Origin: Candidatus Cloacimonadota bacterium
Lineage (GTDB): Bacteria > Cloacimonadota > Cloacimonadia > Cloacimonadales > TCS61
Length of the DNA: 8,926 nucleotides
NCBI GenBank assembly: GCA_030667725.1
Contig: DAOUVH010000030.1
Location: 1 to 8,926 of the forward strand
Reading direction: 5' to 3'
Below are positions 6,307-8,926 of the stretch, in pieces. The notes beneath the pieces are model-generated. The model was not told the DNA's origin. It searched no databases and worked only from the letters and a program-made list of their open reading frames with translations. A program made the translations under genes and the position numbers. The stretch's first letter is position 1. Each line of letters begins with the position of its first letter.

Positions 6307-7889
6307 TATTTTTTATACGTTTCTTTTATTGCATTAATATCAACATCATCAATTTGGTAAGGTTTTAAAAATTCTTCAGCATACTTCAAGTATAATTTAG
6401 AATCCATCAGAAGCTCAACGAGATCCTTATCAATCTCACCATCTTTAACCATGAAAGCCATTATTTTTAGTGTTTCGGTAAGAGTTTTACCTTTTTTATA
6501 AGGTCTATCGGATGCGGTGAGTGCTTCATATAGATCAGCTATGGCAATTATGCGTGATTGAAGCGGAAGTTCATCTGCTGTCTTATTAAATGGATATCCC
6601 TTGCCGTTCAGTTTTTCATGATGTGAAGCTGCATAAAGAGGAAGATTCTTGAATTTCTTTGGATATGTAAGTTCCGATAACATCTCATGAGAAACAAGAG
6701 CATGTTCCCACATCTTTTCTAATTCTTCCGGAAGAAGTGTGCCTTTCCGGATGCAAAGGTTCTTTTTCTCATCTTCTGTAATGAGATAATATTCTTTTCC
6801 GTTTGCAGAATATTTAAATTTATAGATCTCCTCAATTCTATCAATGTAATCATCACGCATAAATTCGCCACCGGTATTTACTTTAATGACGAATTCTTTA
6901 TCTTCCACAAGCTTATCATTTAGCTTTTGCAATTCCTCTTTTCGCTCATTAGTTTTTGCAAATTCAATATCCTTTTTAATAAGTGCAAAGATCATCTCGA
7001 AACGGGTTATTACATGTTCTATCTTATCTTGAATTGTTTCCAGTTTCTTAGCTTTATCACGAACATAGATAGGGGTTGTGATCTTACCGACATCATGCAT
7101 CCAGCCTGCAAGGGATATCTCCTGCATTTCTTCTGGAGTGAAATGGATATCTTTATATTTATTGGAATCTTTCTGGATCTCTTCCGACAGCATTTCAGAT
7201 AATGATGCTACACGTTTAATATGTCCGCCTGTATATTCGGATTTGCGGTCTATTGCGGCTGCAATACTTTTAATAAATTGATATAAAAGATTTTCTAATC
7301 CTTCAACTAGATTTTTGTTAGTAAAAGCAATTGCAGCTTGTGAAGCGAGTGAGGTTAGCATTGTGAGGTGTTCTTCAGTGAAATATGTTATATTGCCTTC
7401 ATTATCGTAAGCATTGATTAATTGTATAACTCCCAATAGTTCATTCTCGTGATCCTTCATAGGAATTGCTGCCATAGATCTGGAATGATAATTATTGTTT
7501 TTATCGTAATTTTTTGTTCCGCTGTTATCGAATATATCTTGGTTATAGGCATCTTCAACACTACTGGCTTTACCAGTATGAGCCACATAAGAGGCAAAAT
7601 TTTTGAATATTTTCTTTCCCTTTTCATCATAAAGCGGAACGCTGGGCCATTGGGCAGTATCTGCCATTCCGAGATTTAAATTCATAGATTTTGTGCTAAT
7701 TATGATAAAATCGAGAGCTTGTTTATCTTCAGAAAGTGTGTAGATCGATCCTCCATCAGCATTCGTAAACTTAATAGCTTCCTCTAAAACCAACTTAAAG
7801 AAGTTATTAATATCCTTTTCACCTGAAAGTGCAATCCCGATTCCAGTAAGTGCTTTAACTTGTCTTAATAATTCTTTTTTATCTGCCAT
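6306..7889 (-). CDS. GAF-domain HD-GYP phosphohydrolase (probable cyclic-dinucleotide phosphodiesterase), with insertion
   Basis: A 527-residue cytoplasmic sensor-effector. Residues about 15-192 form a GAF domain (from LTGIGIALSGEKDINNFFKL to LLGVIQLINAYD and LASQAAIAF), likely binding a small ligand. A helix (193-212) leads into an HD-GYP domain: GGHIKRVASL (221-230), HDVGK (265-269), a third metal-ligand candidate His396 (WEHALVSHEML), HHEKLNGKGYP (423-433) and IIAIADLYEALTASDRPYKKG (from 447, Asp452). HD-GYP proteins hydrolyse c-di-GMP or cGAMP at a metal site. All expected metal-binding positions seem present. Between HDVGK and His396 there are about 131 residues, where standard domains have about 33, so roughly 97 extra residues (about 290-385), rich in charged helix, are inserted. 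I recall a GAF-HD-GYP subfamily with such an insertion. Start: ATG 7889, preceded by GAAGG at 7900-7896 (6-nt spacer). It is the first gene of the operon. Confidence 0.88.
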   Translation of the reverse strand: MADKKELLRQVKALTGIGIALSGEKDINNFFKLVLEEAIKFTNADGGSIYTLSEDKQALDFIIISTKSMNLNLGMADTAQWPSVPLYDEKGKKIFKNFASYVAHTGKASSVEDAYNQDIFDNSGTKNYDKNNNYHSRSMAAIPMKDHENELLGVIQLINAYDNEGNITYFTEEHLTMLTSLASQAAIAFTNKNLVEGLENLLYQFIKSIAAAIDRKSEYTGGHIKRVASLSEMLSEEIQKDSNKYKDIHFTPEEMQEISLAGWMHDVGKITTPIYVRDKAKKLETIQDKIEHVITRFEMIFALIKKDIEFAKTNERKEELQKLNDKLVEDKEFVIKVNTGGEFMRDDYIDRIEEIYKFKYSANGKEYYLITEDEKKNLCIRKGTLLPEELEKMWEHALVSHEMLSELTYPKKFKNLPLYAASHHEKLNGKGYPFNKTADELPLQSRIIAIADLYEALTASDRPYKKGKTLTETLKIMAFMVKDGEIDKDLVELLMDSKLYLKYAEEFLKPYQIDDVDINAIKETYKK

Positions 7890-7895
7890 AACATA

Positions 7896-7900
7896 CCTTC
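7896..7900 (-). promoter_or_regulatory. Ribosome binding site GAAGG for the GAF/HD-GYP gene
   Basis: On the minus strand GAAGG is separated from the ATG at 7889 by six bases. It is the only clear Shine-Dalgarno among the first three genes of the operon; the next two genes have none and probably depend on coupling to this one. Confidence 0.65.
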
Positions 7901-7912
7901 AACACCTAATTA

Positions 7913-7976
7913 TTTGACACAATTAACAATAACTTAATTCTTGGATATGTAATAAAAAATGAATTTATGTGTCAAA
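7913..7976. promoter_or_regulatory. Divergent promoter/operator region with facing TTTGACACA repeats
   Basis: The 110-base divergent gap (7890-7999) holds TTTGACACA at 7913-7921 and its exact reverse complement TGTGTCAAA at 7968-7976, separated by 46 bases. Each contains TTGACA, the consensus -35 hexamer, one pointing right toward the nucleotidyltransferase and one left toward the operon, so the two promoters would interlock. Convincing -10 boxes are missing: leftward there is TTACAT (7952-7947) at 17 nt or TATTAC (7954-7949) at 15 nt; rightward only AATTCT (7937-7942) at 17 nt. The TTTG at each repeat also fits a Bacteroidota-type -33 element. A second inverted repeat, AATTAA (7921-7926) and TTAATT (7934-7939), lies inside. 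The arms could equally be binding sites of a regulator that controls both directions. Confidence 0.5.
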
Positions 7977-7999
7977 TTATTTTGTTTATGTGAGTATAG

Positions 8000-8599
8000 A
8001 TGATAGAAATTATAATCTTATCAGCCGGTCAATCCAGTAGAATGGGAAGCGATAAAGCGTTATTGGATATTGATGGCATACCTGCGATTGTGCATATCTT
8101 AAATAAGGTACTTAAATTCTCAAATAAAATTTACATTGTGCTTGGAGATAATCTAGAAACTGTAAAAAGTGAAGTCTTGGCGCATATTGGAAATTCCGAA
8201 GTAATAAGTTTTATTCACAATGAACTACACAAGAAGGGTATGTTTTCATCAGTACAAAAAGGCTTTTCCAGCACAAGTGGGAAGAATGCCGTTATGCTGC
8301 AGCTAATCGATCAGCCGTTTATTTCACCGAGTGTTTATGAAAAGTTAGTTGCAAATTATAGCCCTGAAAATTTGATTGCACAACCATCATATGTAACTGA
8401 AGAGGTTAAACGTGGTGGACATCCGCTTTTATTCGCACCCGCATTTAAAGACATCGTGCTGTCTTACTCTGTTGATTCCCAATTGAATGATGTAATTAGA
8501 GATAATAATGAGAGTAGGATATTCATTGAAGTAGATGATGAAACAATTCTGCATAATCTGAACACAAAAAAAGATTTTGACGATAAATCTAGAGGATAG
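8000..8599 (+). CDS. MobA/MocA-like nucleotidyltransferase (molybdenum cofactor cytidylyl- or guanylyltransferase-like)
   Basis: A 199-residue NTP_transf_3 (MobA-like) protein. It starts with the nucleotide-binding signature LSAGQSSRMGSDKALL (7-22), followed by GMFSSVQKG (80-88), the metal-binding IDQP (103-106), RGGHPLLF (138-145) and LNTKKDFD (187-194), in the order seen in MocA/MobA enzymes that attach CMP or GMP to molybdopterin. The next gene is XdhC-like, which favours the MocA role of making the cytosine-dinucleotide form of the cofactor for xanthine-dehydrogenase-type hydroxylases. Length fits the family (about 190-200). The ribosome site before the ATG at 8000 is weak (GTGAG around 7990), and no better in-frame start is seen close by. 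It shares a divergent regulatory region with the minus-strand operon. CTP versus GTP preference is not readable from the sequence. Confidence 0.87.
   Translation: MIEIIILSAGQSSRMGSDKALLDIDGIPAIVHILNKVLKFSNKIYIVLGDNLETVKSEVLAHIGNSEVISFIHNELHKKGMFSSVQKGFSSTSGKNAVMLQLIDQPFISPSVYEKLVANYSPENLIAQPSYVTEEVKRGGHPLLFAPAFKDIVLSYSVDSQLNDVIRDNNESRIFIEVDDETILHNLNTKKDFDDKSRG
8591..8596 (+). promoter_or_regulatory. Ribosome binding site AGAGGA for the XdhC-like gene
   Basis: AGAGGA overlaps the last codons of the nucleotidyltransferase gene and lies eight bases before the ATG at 8605, supporting that start and co-transcription of the two genes. Confidence 0.65.
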
Positions 8600-8604
8600 A
8601 AATT

Positions 8605-8926
8605 ATGGAAACAGCAGTATTTGATGTATTGCAAAGAGCAGTTGAGAATCAGAAACAAGGGATTGCTTTTGTTCTCGCAACTATAGTTGAGGGTGTAGAG
8701 AAAACTCCGGGTCGTTCAGGTTTCAAACTAATTTCTTATGAGGATAAAACAAGTGAAGGAACGGTAGGTGGCGGCACGCTAGAAAGAATGGTGCTGGATA
8801 AATGCGAAGAAATTCATATAACAAAGCAAAATGCTTTCCTGGAATTTGAACTCACTGAAACTTCGGAAGGTATTGGTATGATGTGCGGGGGAAAAGCAAA
8901 AGTATATTTGGAATATTTTCCACCAA
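8605..8926 (+). CDS. xdhC: XdhC/CoxI-family molybdenum hydroxylase maturation protein, N-terminal part (3' end outside window)
   Basis: The frame is open from the ATG at 8605 to the right edge, giving 107 residues. It carries the XdhC_CoxI domain pattern: AFVLATIVEGVEKTPGRSG (21-39), which matches 'vLatvv...GStPr.pG', then GTVGGGTLE (52-60), where the family usually has GGGC/ALE, and MMCGGKAKVYLEYF (92-105), matching the 'CGG.v.v..E' block. XdhC proteins bind the molybdenum cofactor, protect or sulfurate it, and insert it into xanthine dehydrogenase-like enzymes; they work with MocA-type nucleotidyltransferases. The gene starts five bases after the stop of such a gene, so the two form an operon. 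The C-terminal Rossmann-like domain, if present, is beyond the window. The Thr in GGGTLE replaces a more common Cys or Ala; its effect is unknown. Confidence 0.85.
   Translation, partial: METAVFDVLQRAVENQKQGIAFVLATIVEGVEKTPGRSGFKLISYEDKTSEGTVGGGTLERMVLDKCEEIHITKQNAFLEFELTETSEGIGMMCGGKAKVYLEYFPP

Noticed and set aside
6927..7679. Plus-strand frames antisense to the GAF/HD-GYP gene
   Set aside because: Cys- and Ile-rich translations without motifs, lying opposite conserved GAF and HD coding sequence.
8464..8658. Minus-strand 64-residue frame across the nucleotidyltransferase/xdhC junction
   Set aside because: It overlaps two genes with clear domain motifs and has no supporting feature of its own.

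Overview
The window is an AT-rich bacterial chromosome segment. The host is probably a Gram-negative, outer-membrane-bearing bacterium of the FCB type: it has a PorV/UPF0164-like outer-membrane barrel with a Sec signal peptide, a cardiolipin synthase and an HD-GYP signalling protein. The general gene style recalls Cloacimonadota, but that is an impression and not a demonstrated assignment. No rRNA, tRNA, CRISPR array, IS element or prophage gene was seen.

Layout, left to right. (1) Positions 2-919 (+) hold the C-terminal part of a Schlafen/AlbA_2-type putative ATP-binding or DNA-binding protein whose start lies left of the window. (2) 997-2040 (+) encodes a secreted PorV-like outer-membrane beta-barrel protein. 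(3) 2041-2258 is a convergent intergenic region with a perfect 13-bp-arm palindrome at 2152-2179. (4) 7889 down to 2259 (-) is a five-gene operon, in transcription order: GAF plus HD-GYP signalling protein, TrmH/SpoU RNA methyltransferase, DusB-like tRNA-dihydrouridine synthase, TPR protein and cardiolipin synthase. Its junctions are a 1-nt overlap, a 4-nt gap, a 26-nt overlap and a 5-nt gap, so co-transcription is very likely. (5) 7890-7999 is a divergent promoter region in which two copies of TTTGACACA face each other. (6) 8000-8926 (+) holds a MobA/MocA-like nucleotidyltransferase followed by the N-terminal half of an XdhC/CoxI protein. This pair matures molybdenum hydroxylases, so a xanthine-dehydrogenase-like enzyme may be encoded just to the right.

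The operon groups two RNA-modifying enzymes with a probable cyclic-dinucleotide phosphodiesterase and a membrane-lipid enzyme. This may be only a housekeeping run, but a shared promoter would put all five under the same control. No clearly new system was found. The points most worth a second look are the face-to-face promoter/operator, the roughly 100-residue insertion inside the HD-GYP domain, and the intergenic palindrome.
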